64,000 bases of DNA, taken from assembly GCA_009602735.1 (NCBI GenBank), contig WELA01006993.1:224964-288963 (forward strand). The letters are read 5' to 3'. The notes under the pieces are model-generated. The model did not search any database. It was not told the DNA's origin and saw nothing but the letters and a program-made list of their open reading frames with translations. This document shows positions 32,058-43,129 of the stretch, piece by piece. This stretch comes from Mesotaenium endlicherianum. Taxonomy: Eukaryota; Streptophyta; Zygnematophyceae; Zygnematales; Mesotaeniaceae. Each line of letters opens with the position of its first letter. The stretch's first letter is position 1. Made by a program: the position numbers and the translations under genes.

Positions 32058-35000
32058 GCAAAACCATGAGTGTGATATATTCACCTACCAAATGCAAGTA
32101 AATTTAATCACAACAGACTGTCTTGCAAGCAACCATCTGACCTCACAATCAATAATTGAAAGTTTGCATAGACATACCCATACTCGCAATAAACCTTCCA
32201 GTTGAAAGGCACAATAGAGTACCTCACATCATGCAACCACACCCAAATCAAACAGCCTCCTTTTGAGGTCAAACAATGAAAGAATGTTATTAAAGCTCAG
32301 GTTATTGAACAAAGTCTTTTCTCCTTCTCCTGGTCTTCAACTCCTGCCGTGCTCACACCTTGAAAGCTCCTCATAAGCACGTTCTTGTGACTAAGGTACC
32401 TGCTCAAAATTCAGCATATTAATGACAAAGAAATACCAAGTAATTTGATAGCACAGAGTGCCCTTGCAAGGTTAGTAGCATCAGGTTAAGGAGCCCAAGA
32501 AAATTGCAAATTTTAACCACGTTTTCAGAATACACTAAGTTCAAAGAAACATGTGGTTGTAAGCAATATACTGGTCACCTCAAGGAGTTCTCTAAGGCAC
32601 AATAAGGAGTGCGTATAACTCCGCAATTAACATAAGAACACACGGAGACCGACATGCACTGAAGACTGCGGAGACACAAATGGGTGGAGAAGAATCAACA
32701 AAATGAAATTTAAGAGAGGACACAGATTACAAACACCCAAGTAAGCAAGAAGAAAGTCTCCCCTCCCAAGAAAATAGTCCATTTTTCAGGACTAGAGCAA
32801 TGACCAAAGTGGCATAGTGAAGAGTGTATTGCCATTCGGACCCTCTCACCGTAAAGCTTCATACATAAATAGCCCAAACTTACGCCAACATATTACACCC
32901 CTCCATTCAAAAGTGTAGATAGCTTGCTATGAGATAAAAACAACCGGCCCTATTAGCTGGTCCATCCAATACCAAAGAGAAGCTCAGTTAGCTGACTCTA
33001 CTAGCGCATACATATGATGACTCATACTAGTCATTCCTCAGCGAGACATACACCAAAATGACAAGCATCCAATAGTGAGAGTCAATAATCCAAGTGAAAA
33101 GGGAACAAAAACAACCAACTGTATCATAAGTTCTAATGTACTTCCTCCTTCAGGTCTTACTGCGTGAAGTTGCCCAGAGGACAGGTGGGAAAGCGTCACG
33201 TGGCAACGTCCAGCATGCCAAGTCCTTGACCTCTCTCGACCTGTATGTCATCATTGCTTCACACTCTGCTTCTTGGTCTCATTGTGTCAAACAGACAACA
33301 AGCAAGTGTGTAAGTTGTATTCAATGAGCTTTAAGCTACGCATGGTAAACACCACACCCTAGCTACATCAATCTTACTTAAGATCAGATGACTCCATTCT
33401 ACTTAGTTCCCGGGAGGTCAAGGCAAACTTCGGGATCACCGAGACTCCACCAATGACAATGGGCAAACTTAGTATAGCTCAAAAGTAAGTTCCTCTCTAA
33501 AGGCACATACATGGCACCTATTGTCATTGCAGCAAGCACTTACAAGCCAATAACAACAGCGTGCAGAAATCAAAGGTAAGACTTTCGCACTGTAACCCCA
33601 AGATAGCAAGAAGAATGTTTGTGCATCAAACTGAACAAGATCATTTAAGCCATGCATTGCGAGAACGTCCATATTGTCGATGGATTCTTCTGTCTGTACT
33701 TAGGTGTGCATAATGAATCAATTACAGCAGGGCCCACTTCACACCTGCTCTACGATGTGCTAACGGCGATCCCCTACCTCTAGCACCTTACACGTGACCA
33801 AGTGTACTGGTGGCATCCAAAAACATCTAGCCAACTGGACCTAAGGCAAGTAGTCAAACTCCCTCTAGTATCCACGTTGACTTCCCATACAACAATCAAC
33901 ACACCGTAAAGACCTAAGTCTCAATATGCTGATCTATCCAAATTCCTCGCTGGCTCTGACAAGCCACAGTGCCATAGTAAGACATGCCAAGCACCAAGCA
34001 TGACAACAAGAGCTCATTCAACTCAAGCACTCAAAGTACTCAGTGACCGCGGCTGCTCTATGACACTTAGCCCTTAATAAGCCATGCAGAATAAAATCGA
34101 GTCAAAGGAAAGTTCTTGCGTTCATAAATCCAAGCCCTTTTACCACATTAGGTCAAATAATCCAGCAGACTGACTTAACCTAAATCAACAATCACGTAAA
34201 ACCCGCATCCGTAAACTTCAGCACACTGACTAAACTCATCTTAAGCCTAAACCCCAAGCTTCCACGATCCCATCAAGTACCCCAAAAGAATCGTCTGGCA
34301 CATAGCATTCAAGCAGAAGGTACATATCTTAAATCCTCCAAGCACGCGTCAATGTGGCAAACAAGAGAAGCACACAATGTCACAGCCAAGGTTGGGAATC
34401 GAGGGTATCTGTAGGATGCCATTGTTGCTGCCAAAGCCTCTTCTCGTAGAAGTTGCAGCGTGCTGAAGCTTGTGGACGACGTAGTGCACTTGGACCATGG
34501 CGAGGATAACCTGTCGTGACCCATACTTGGACTCTTAAGTCAGTAAATCATGTGTGCACGCACTGTCTCAATTGCTCAACACATGCAGCAATATCCAAGC
34601 TCCCTCAACATAACTACCACACGTATAATGAGAGCGGAACGTCTCTTGCAAAGCAACAAGCTTAAACCTAAGGGATAGCACACAGACTAACAAGTCCCTA
34701 GCACAGCTGGAGTGCACACCCCTCTCTATACTAGCCGTGGATTGCATATAACAACACACAACGACTATGATCAAGTGAGGTAAATGAGTCATATCCAGCT
34801 TGCTATGATGCAACTCCCTTGAGGAGGCCCTTGATGCTTGCAGACATCTCTTTCATCAAGCCTCCACTTTAGGCTCCTCATTGCGTGCATCTGTACACAA
34901 GAGGCTAGGAAAGTCAAGTTAGTATGCCGCAGAGTACATTGAGCCAAGAGACACACTAGGTGAGCAAGTGGAAGGATCCTGGACAGGATGTGCAATCCTC

Positions 35001-35114
35001 TATATCATACACTTTCCAAGCTCCACCTAGACTCATCATACCACACAAGTAAACCTCACACAATTACCTTATGAGACAAAGAAGACAAGCGCGGACATGC
35101 AAGAAAGGACTTAG
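32058..35114. other. Internal region of element D, no coding content recognised
   Basis: Three kilobases without a retroelement domain, host domain or long open frame. By position it is the non-coding body of the LARD-like element. Confidence 0.55.
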
Positions 35115-35125
35115 TTCCGATACCA
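35115..35125 (-). promoter_or_regulatory. Primer-binding site of element D
   Basis: On the minus strand TGGTATCGGAA follows the right LTR-B after one base. It is the same tRNA-iMet-type site as in elements A and C over its first ten bases. Confidence 0.75.
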
Positions 35126-35126
35126 C

Positions 35127-35670
35127 TGAAATGAATCTTGCTTATTCAAGATAAGTATATTACATTTAAATATATACAATTAGAGATAGGTGGAAGAGTG
35201 TAAAATCAGGGAGCGATTTTTGCCCTTATAATGAATTTCGTTTACTCATCTATACCCCTTGACTCACTTATCGTAGTGTGCCATAGTTGCACACTAACTC
35301 AAGGTACAAGAAAGAGGCGAACTTAAGGACTAGAGCTTCTCCTTTAGAAACTCATGGCCTCTTGCCTACCACGCATACAAGCATGCTTAAGCACATACAC
35401 AATATCAGAGGACCAAATAGCAAAGGTGCTCTCATTTAGATGACCATATAATAGCTAATTCACATTCTATTGACTTAGGTGCAAAACCATAGAATCTTTC
35501 CCTTATGTGACCTTGAGATGTCCGACCTTTTCGACAAAGTAAGTAAACTCGCATTATATCGATACATATCCATTTTGATGAACTTGCACATGTAAGTATA
35601 CTGACGTACTATTTTTAAAATGAATGTGTACATATAGTTAATTAGATTAACAATGAACTGATTCATTATA
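35127..35670 (-). repeat. Right (5') LTR-B of element D
   Basis: It starts TGAAATGAATCTTGC and ends GAACTGATTCATTATA. It matches both ends of the left LTR-B at roughly 90% by eye but is shorter. It is flanked by GGTAT. Confidence 0.8.
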
Positions 35671-36152
35671 GGTATCTCTAGTAAGCGGTACAAGAGAGCT
35701 GACCTCATTTTTGAATGCCTAAGTCGAGAGCATCACCTAACCTATATACATGGAATGAATTTAGTGTTCAACGGCAAGTGCAATGGCACCGCCTACCCGG
35801 GAGTTAACCACATCGGTAGGACTCGGCTAACCAAATCCACAGCCATCTCCTGTTATCATGAATTGCCATCCACCCCAAAGGGTATTATCTGGCCACTCAT
35901 CTAGCATATCATTCTTAGATGCATAACTAGGCAATTCACTGATATCGCGTACGGCAGTCAGTTGGCTTGCAAAGAGTGTGTCAGCAAGCTGACCAATAAG
36001 AGACTTTAGCCTGCTGCACTCGACTGAGCCATTATACTGTATAATCTTGAAAGTCCAGCAGACTTAATATTAACTATAATTAAGGAGATTGAATTTAATT
36101 CACTATTATACTTAAATTTATACTACACTACCAATAATACTGATTCATTACA

Positions 36153-37024
36153 ATCCCTCCAGCTTCACTTTTTGTCGTCTCGACAACACTAGGACACTTA
36201 TCCTAATAACAACATACACAACCATCTGACAAAAGCATGCAAAGTCTAATCTACTAACTTACTCATGCAAGTTATGTTCCTGGGGCTCTATCCTCTGGTG
36301 AAGCAGACCTTGACTTAAACCTGGTTCTCCTATCCGCTGGCGTTTTGAACCCCTCAAGCTTAGCCCAAGGTGTTCCTAGAGGGTAACGCAACAGCTAAGC
36401 AGCCTCTTCTTGCACAATTTGCAAGTTAATAGCAGCTGCTCGTTCCAGAGCAACCCTCAAAGTGTCAAGGACCATGATGAGGTTGCCAGATGGATGCTGC
36501 ATAACATGGGACAAGGGAACATGCCCCCGGTGAGAGGGTGATGCTGGCATACCCTTAGCTGCCTCCCTTGCAGTTCTCCTGCTGACCCTATTGGCCTGAG
36601 TATCCGCCCCCGGGGATGGAGTTGGAGTCCTCCTGCTGAAACTTTCCAGCCAAATGACATCCGCCTCTCCAGCTTCCTGTTGGCTGCTCTCCTCCAGCTG
36701 CTTTAAGACCCCCTCTGCCATTGACAGTCCAGTTTTTTGCAATCTGGGAGATGGTGTAGGAGTTTGAGCTCTGACTGGGCTGGAGCGTACTCCCATGTCC
36801 TGCTCCTCTTCCTCCTCCTGTTCCTCGGAGACTGCTGGGGTAGCCTCTGCCATACTGTCCAGTTGAGCCTTAGGTAGGGAGTAATCAACTGACCTCCCCC
36901 TTCTAGCTTAGGGTGAGAGCTGCTGGGCTCTGACCGTGCTCAAGTCCTTCTCCCCTTGGTTGCCGGCCCATTCGACATAGGCATGCTTACCCTCCAAGAA
37001 AGAGTGCCGGGCCCTGGTCCTCTT
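36153..37024 (-). pseudogene. Remnant of the 3' end of an element-A-like copy with extra-ORF sequence
   Basis: It begins with the polypurine-tract complement next to LTR-A copy 3. 36395-36899 encodes the C-terminal part of the extra ORF seen in elements A and B: an acidic Glu-rich piece, then RGMPASPSHRGHVPLSHVM and QHPSGNL, then an Ala/Glu-rich tail. A GKHAFV-like piece follows near 36980. It is a fossil fragment ended by LTR-A copy 4. Confidence 0.7.
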
Positions 37025-37740
37025 TGATGAATCGCCTTACCAGTAGACAATTTACAATTGATAAATGATCTTCATATCAGCAAGTAATCTTCTATGGTGT
37101 TTTTTGATTTACTAGTAATCAGCAAAAGACTTCACAACTAGCATTTCAATACCCATAAGTCAAATGCAAGAAAACGAGCATTGTTCATGCAATCAGTAAA
37201 CTCATACATAAGCAAGGGTAGAAGACAATTTGTATCAAAGGCTTCTTGCCTTGGCTTCAGTTCTTTCAGTTTGCAGTGCAAGTGAGTTGGCCTCGTTTCT
37301 AAATGCCGAACTCGAGAGCATGTCTAACCTATTTATATGGAATGAGTTTATTGTTCAACGGCAAACACCGCGATAACACCGCCTACCCGGGAGTTAACGA
37401 CGTGGGAAGGACCTCGGCTAGCCAAATCCACAGCCACCTCCCATCATCCCGAATCGCCATCCATCCAAGGGTGTCTTTTGGCCATTCATCTAGCATATCA
37501 CACTTAGATGCATAAGTAGGCAGTTCACTACTACCGAGTACGGCAGTCAACTGATTGTAAAAGAATGTGTCAGCAAGCAGAACTAAGTTGACTTCAACCT
37601 GCTGCTATCGGCTGAGTCAACATACCAAATATTACTAAATGTCCAGCAGACTTAATGCTAACTAAAACTCAGCTGACTGAATTTAATTAATTGTTATATC
37701 TAAATAAATATTATATCTAACAATATATTAATTCATTACA
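37025..37740 (-). repeat. LTR-A copy 4
   Basis: It starts TGATGAATCGCCTTACC and ends ATTAATTCATTACA, followed by ATCCCTCCACGTTAAC, the polypurine complement. It is therefore the 3' LTR of another minus-strand element-A-like copy. Confidence 0.85.
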
Positions 37741-39350
37741 ATCCCTCCACGTTAACTTGTTATCGTCTCAACTACACTAACTATGAATTGTAAGAGTCCA
37801 TTAGGCTAACACTATTGATCTCCGTACCACCACCTCTTGCTTCAACACTGCTGCCTAACTGTGGGAATCACTAGTAACAGCAAGTTGTCATCTCCACCCT
37901 CAGCCCAGTGCCATTGTGGAATGCAAACAAAGAGAACTCTAGCAAGACTGACTGAAGGATGGTTTACCGTCATTAGGGAGATGTTCCCGGAGCCTTGGAA
38001 TCAGGAGATTGAGACCTAGACTTGGACCCCATGGACCGTCCTCTACCCCTGTCAGCTGGCCTCCTAAACACCCTTGCTTTCGCTAAGAAAGGACCCCTGG
38101 GAGATTGTAGCAAAACTCCTGGTTTTTCCTAAGCAACCTGTGTGCTAATCCCCATATAAATTGGGAATCCCATAGGATGCTGGAACATATTGGCAAGAGG
38201 AAAATGGCCATGGTTGGAGGGAGTTGCTGCCACTCCCCTGGCCACTCATCTGGCTACCCTCCTGGCCGTCCTCTCATCAGGAGACTGACGTGTAGGTCTG
38301 CTGCCCAAAACAGTAAGCCCATCCTCCTCGGAGACTTGAGTCAGAGGGCTGGATGGTCTGTGTGGAGGTGAAGTGGGATCCACTGTTGGTGTCACCACCC
38401 ATCCACCTTGCCTCCCTAGAGACGGTACCTTCTCAGCTACCTTTTGTGCCTGTGCCCTTCCAGAAGCGGAGGCCTCTCCTAGTGTTCCTGTTCCTCCTCT
38501 CGTTCCTCCTCCTTTTCATCCTCCTCTTTTGAGAGGGTTGGAGTGGCATTTGCCATGTCATCTAACTCCCTAGCAATTCTAGAGTAGTCAATTTATTGCC
38601 CCCTTTTGGATTTCTTTGGGAGTTGCTGGGCCCTGAGCGTGTTGAGCTCTATTTGCCCTGCATGCTTTGCCCATCTGACGAAGGCATGCTTCCCCTTAGA
38701 GAAATAATCTGGCCCCCGCTTCTTGTACTTCTTCATGCAGGGGCTCATGTTGGAGAGATAAACGGTTAAGCCTGGGATCCCAAGGGGCAATATGAGGAGG
38801 TAGGATGAGGAATTCATCCAAATCTTTATGGAAATTGTCGGGGTGGGCTAGCTTGCACTCATGCTTCTCGTTGGTGATGGTCATCCATCTCCAGCCTGTG
38901 GTGTGTTGGTAGTACTCCTGTCCATGCTCGGTCTTGGTCAGTGGGCAAGGGAACTAGTGGGGGGCAAATATCTGCTGACGTGTCTCCCTGGCCAGATATT
39001 CCCAGCTTTTTCTCTCCACCTCATTGTAGAAAAGACTCAGCATATGATAGTGCTTGACATCCTTGAAGCTGTCTGCCTCCATGGCCACCATCTTGATAAC
39101 CCTGTGGTTGCTATGCCAGGTACCTGGACTGGTGTAGACTCCCCATCCAGGGCCGGAACTGCTGCCTCATCCTCTGTGTAACCCACCATGTTGGCATAAT
39201 CTTCGTAGAGGACCAGGCCCGTGCTGGTCTCGATATACTTATCTAGGGCCCCTTCCCCTTCCTTTTGGAACACTTTCTGCTGAGTGTCCTTGTTGATCTC
39301 GTGAGCGACCAGTAAAGCTGCTTTAACACTAGGTAGACAATGATGCCAAA
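37741..39350 (-). pseudogene. Internal 3' remnant with extra-ORF sequence (fossil)
   Basis: The minus strand carries blocks shared with the extra ORF of A and B: DKYIETSTGLVLYEDYANMVGYT (near 39200), a block before DSFKD, DQEYYQHTTGWRWMT-like sequence near 38890, ILPPHIAPWDPRLN, and YFSKGKHAFVRWAKHAG (near 38680). A Glu-rich piece lies towards 38500. The remnant is broken in several places and ends near 39350. Confidence 0.7.
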
Positions 39351-40308
39351 TGTGGACCTAGAACCAAAAAAAGCACCACTGGGGACCTATATTCAGCCAC
39401 ATGTTTCTATACTTGATCTTAATTTGAATTAAATGAGACTTGTATACCTGGAACCACAAACACCTGAACTCAAGCGGGAAAATAGTTTCAGAGCAAACGG
39501 AGGAGTATTGACAAAGTTGTACGACTTTCTCGGGCAAGAAGCAATTATAAAATCGAACAGACCAGGTCGATATTTTCTCACTCAAGAGCCCTCTATATTT
39601 CTTTCTTGTGTCCTGTAACAACCCTGGCTGCCATTGCATCTTTGTCTAGTGGTGTTGTGGTAGGAGTAGGCACTAAAATACTAACTCCCAGCAAGATTTG
39701 GGGGACGTATGGGCACAGGAAGAGTTCGGAATAGAGTTTGAGCAGTTCTATCTGATTCGAGAGCTTGAAGAAGAGGTCACTAAGCACAAGGAAAGTAAGT
39801 ATAGGATATACTTTGCATATGATGGGGAGTATAAGACATGGAAGCGTTTGTTCAAATTGCACCACATTTCAAAAGTCCCCAAAATATAGTGGGTGAAGCC
39901 ATATGAGGGAGTTGTCAAGATCCAGGTTGAACTAAGCCCTAATTTGCTAAACCCTGCAGTTCAGAGCCCTCCTTAGATAAGTACAAAAATTACGATAAAA
40001 GAAGAGGAGACTGCCGTAGAGGAGAGAGGGTCACTAGAGCTGTCAGATGAGGAGTTTGAAGTAGCAAATGAGGAGGAGGAAGAAGATATAGAGCCGGTTA
40101 GAAAGAGGAGAAGGCCTGCAAAAAATAAGGGACCTGCTTTCGATGTACCAAGCTGCAAGAAGAACAAACAGTACAGAAAAGATGCAACCACAGAAACTAG
40201 GAAGAAGAGAGCTAAAAGGCAATACAAACCAAAGAGAATATGTTGGGAGGCTAGATGGACTGCAAGGCACTTTCCTACCCATGCGGATGGGGGAGTGAGG
40301 GCTAATCG
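39351..40308 (+). other. Unrecognised coding-like stretch interrupted by element A
   Basis: Plus-strand sequence at 39690-40308 looks protein-coding in base use. It has an acidic/aromatic piece (GIEFEQFYLIRELEEEV, then YRIYFAYDGEYKTWKRLF) and a Glu-rich run. A strongly basic tail (VRKRRRPAKNKG, TRKKRAKRQYKPKR, ICWEARWTARHFP) follows. The basic tail resembles a nuclear or nucleic-acid-binding region, but I do not recognise a family. Element A inserted at 40309-40313. It may be a host gene piece or part of an unknown transposon. Confidence 0.35.
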
Positions 40309-40313
40309 TATCA

Positions 40314-41035
40314 TGAAATGAATCGACTTACCAAATAGGCGATTAACAATTAATAAAGATCTTTACATCAGCAAGTAATCTTTATGGTATTTTTCCGTTA
40401 ACTGGTTACACGGCAAAGGACAACACACTAGCAACGAATAATACTCATAAGTCAAATGCGAGTAAACTAGCATCAATAATGCAAATCAGTAACTCATACA
40501 TAAGCAAGGTTAGAAGACAGTGCGTATCAATGGCTTCTTGCCTTGGATTCAGATCGCTCTCAGTAACCTGTACAAGAGAGTTGGCCTCGTTTCCGAATGC
40601 CGAACTCGAGAGCAATGCCTAGCATATGTACATGGAATGAGTTTACTGTTCAACGGTCAGTGCGATGGCACCGCCTACCCGGGAGTTAACCACGTTGGTA
40701 GGACCTCGGTTAACCAAATCCACTGCCATCTCCCATCATCCCGAATCGCCATCCATCATGGGGATGTCATCTGGCCATTCATCTAGCATACCACACTTAG
40801 ATGCATATCGAGGCAGTTCGCTGCTACCGAGTACGGAAGTCAGCTGGCTATCAAAGAATGAGTCAGCAAGCTGACTTAAGGTGACCTCAGCTTGCTACTT
40901 CCGACCTGAGTCATTAAACTGATATTAAATATGAAGTCCAGCAGACTGATCATTAACTAGAGTTCAGCAAGCTGAACTTATTTAACTATATTATTTAAAT
41001 GAATATTATGTCCACCAATATACTGATTCATTATG
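40314..41035 (-). repeat. 3' LTR of element A (LTR-A)
   Basis: It starts TGAAATGAATCGACTTACC and ends ACTGATTCATTATG. The polypurine complement ATCCCTCCAACTTA follows directly. Confidence 0.93.
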
Positions 41036-41412
41036 ATCCCTCCAACTTATCATGTTGTCGCCTCGACAACACTAACACTAATAACAGCGTGCTGTCTCTC
41101 TTGTCCCCAGCCTACTGCCTTCAGGAGGGAGATGTCCCTGAGGTCCTATACTATACTCAGGGGAGCCAAAGCTCCTCCTGTCTTGGGGTCTTCTGAAGCC
41201 CGTCAGAGAAGGAGGTTTCGTGTAAGGACCCGGCGGAGAACGCAATTACAGGGCTGTATCCTCCTGCACAGTCTGAAACTGAAGGGAGGCAGCCTTCTCC
41301 AAGGCAGCCCTCAAACTGACAGGTACGTATACTGGCATCCCAGAAGGATGTTGCATGACATGAGCCAAGGGTACATGCCCTCTCTGTGAGGGAGATGCTG
41401 GCACGCCTCTGG

Positions 41413-42813
41413 CTATCTCCCGAGCAGCCCTCCTGTCTGCCCTGTCTGACTGGGTCTCCTTGCCTGGAGATGGGCTCTGTCCTCTGGCAGTTCCCAGCCA
41501 AGTGGCATATCCTCCTCTTCAGCGACTTGCTGCAGGGCCAACCCCGTCTTCTCCCTTACAGGGGATGTGGCAGGTGTCAGGATCACGGCGGGGCTAGTGT
41601 CCTCCTCCTCGCCTTCCTCCTCGTCTTCCTCTGACTCCCCCTCCTCGCCGTCCCCGGGTTCCTCTGAGACTTCTGGGGTTTTTTCTGTCAGCAGCTCCAG
41701 CTCTTCCCGAGAAAAAGAATATTTCACTGACCTTCCCCTTTTGGGTGCTGGTGGGGGCTGCTAAGCCCGGACCGCATAGAGGTCCTTTTCCCCCTGCTTA
41801 CTTGCCCATTTGGCATAAGCGTGCTTCCCTTGGGAGAATGCCTCTCGGGCCCTGCTTCTGTCCTCCTGCATCTCCTAGCTCATGTAATCTCTGACTCCAT
41901 CCAATCTTGGGTCCCAAGCCGCAATGTGAGGGGGCAATACTATGTTCCCCTTTAGGTCTGTCAGGAAATCCTCATCCGTCGCCCTGTCATTCTGCTGGTC
42001 CCTCATGTTGATGGTCATCCACCGCCAATCGGTGGGCTTTTGGAAGAAGGCAGGGTCTGTCCTTTTAAGAGTACAAGGGTACCAGTGCCCTGCAAAGTCC
42101 AGCTGACTGGTTTCCCTGGCCACGAATTCCCAGCTCCTCCTCTCCACCTCGTTATACATGGCCTTGAACCTGTTATGGGGTGTTGAGTCCTTAAAGCTGT
42201 CCGCGTCCATGGGGATCATCCTGATGACCCTATCTGTCCCCCAGATACCAGGAATCGAGACAGCCCCTGCTTCGTTCACCTGGGCCATTGCCTTGGCTTC
42301 TCTGACTGTATATCTTACCATCCTGGCGTAATCGTGGTAGAGGAGAAGCCCTGTGCCGACCTCTATATACTTGTCAAAGTTTTCGGATGTCTCCCCTTCC
42401 CTCTGGAGGATTTCTTTCTGCGACTCACTGCGACTTCTCTGGGCATACTTGAAGGCCTCCTCCAGTAGATCAAAGCTCTTGCCCAGCACTGTTTAGCGGT
42501 AGCTGCTGATTCTCCTCTGTTCTCTTCTTCAGCCTGCTGCTTCCGCTTCTCCTCAGCTTGCCTCTCCTCCTCTGCTTTCTTGGCCTCCTCTGCAGCTTTT
42601 TTGTCCATTTCTTCCTGCCTCAGTCTGGCCTGTTCCTCCTCCTCCTTCTTCTTTTGTGCCTCCCGCTGTTGTTGGAGTCGTTGTGATTCCCGAGCGGAGA
42701 TGGAAGATGATTCGATGTCTCCACGGAATTGCAAGTATTCTGCATGTGCCTCTTCCGCCCTTCTTTTCCTTTTCAGTTCCCAATTTTGAGTCATCCTGCT
42801 CAATCATAAACAC
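41413..42813 (-). pseudogene. Extra ORF between integrase and 3' LTR of element A (fossil)
   Basis: The region lies in sense orientation after pol. Blocks in order are a charged coiled-coil start (KRKRRAEEAHAEYLQFRGD, then runs of EEEEQARLRQEEM type), DKYIEVGTGLLLYHDYARM, IPGIWGTDRVIRMIPMDADS, ERRSWEFVARETSQLDFAGH followed by WYPC, a PTDWRWMTI block, ILPPHIAAWDPRLDG, then an acidic Glu/Pro-rich tail ahead of RGHVPLAHVMQHPSG. The same blocks recur in element B and in two remnants. I see no signal peptide or membrane segment, so an envelope role has no support here. Function is unknown; a structural or nucleoprotein role is a guess. This copy is broken. Confidence 0.75.
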
Positions 42814-42994
42814 AATGCAGTTTTAGTGAAGTCATGATATTTTGCCGCTCCTGAGTGCCCTTGATGAAGAGGAATGCGATCGGGAGAGTTCCTAGTGTGG
42901 AAAACCTGGTGTGAGTGAGTATAAGGGAAAATCGAGTTAGAGAGCAAGTGAGTGTGAGCGCAGGTTGAGTGTAATATGGTGGGCAGAGTATACC

Positions 42995-43069
42995 ACTCCC
43001 TCCAACTTAATTGTAAAGGTGGGCTGCCTGTCACAACTGTCACTAACTGTCACATCCCCCTCCAACTTA
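42995..43069 (-). promoter_or_regulatory. Internal polypurine-tract-like motifs in element A
   Basis: Two complements of the LTR-proximal tract, CTCCCTCCAACTTAA (42996-43010) and TCCCCCTCCAACTTA (43055-43069), sit between pol and the extra ORF. Element B has one at 58961-58977. They may be old 3' polypurine tracts or central tracts. Confidence 0.6.
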
Positions 43070-43129
43070 TATGGAGACAGGACCTCCTGTCACCTTCCCA
43101 TGTCTACAGAAGGGACAGTTAGGGCGGTG

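Larger units (their letters stand above)
13686..35670 (-). mobile_element. Element D: non-coding LTR element (LARD-like fossil) holding the hAT
   Basis: Two copies of a second LTR type (LTR-B), starting TGAAATGAATCTTGC and ending GAACTGATTCATTACA (TATA in the right copy), bracket the element. The left LTR is 1,238 bp once the hAT is discounted; the right one is 544 bp. On the minus strand the order is 5' LTR (right), primer-binding site, about 4.1 kb of internal DNA without recognisable gag or pol, polypurine tract, 3' LTR (left). Flanks are GATAT and GGTAT, a 5-bp target duplication with one mismatch. The shared parts of the two LTRs look about 90% alike by eye, so D is older than element A. 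Without coding capacity it fits a large non-autonomous LTR derivative. Confidence 0.8.
13445..36152 (-). repeat. LTR-A copy 3, split by the 22-kb element D
   Basis: The first part (13445-13685) starts TGAAACGAATTGACTTACC and runs to the LTR-A motif CTTGGATTCA. The second part (35671-36152) resumes at the next LTR-A position (CTCTAGTAAGC-GTACAAGAGAG) and ends TGATTCATTACA. A polypurine-tract complement (ATCCCTCCAGCTT) follows at 36154, so this was the 3' LTR of a minus-strand element-A-like copy. Element D lies between the parts. Confidence 0.85.

Noticed and set aside
41413-42813. Extra ORF as a retroviral envelope gene
   Set aside because: The position fits, but no signal peptide, membrane segment or glycoprotein-like cysteine pattern is visible. 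It is a charged, partly coiled-coil protein.
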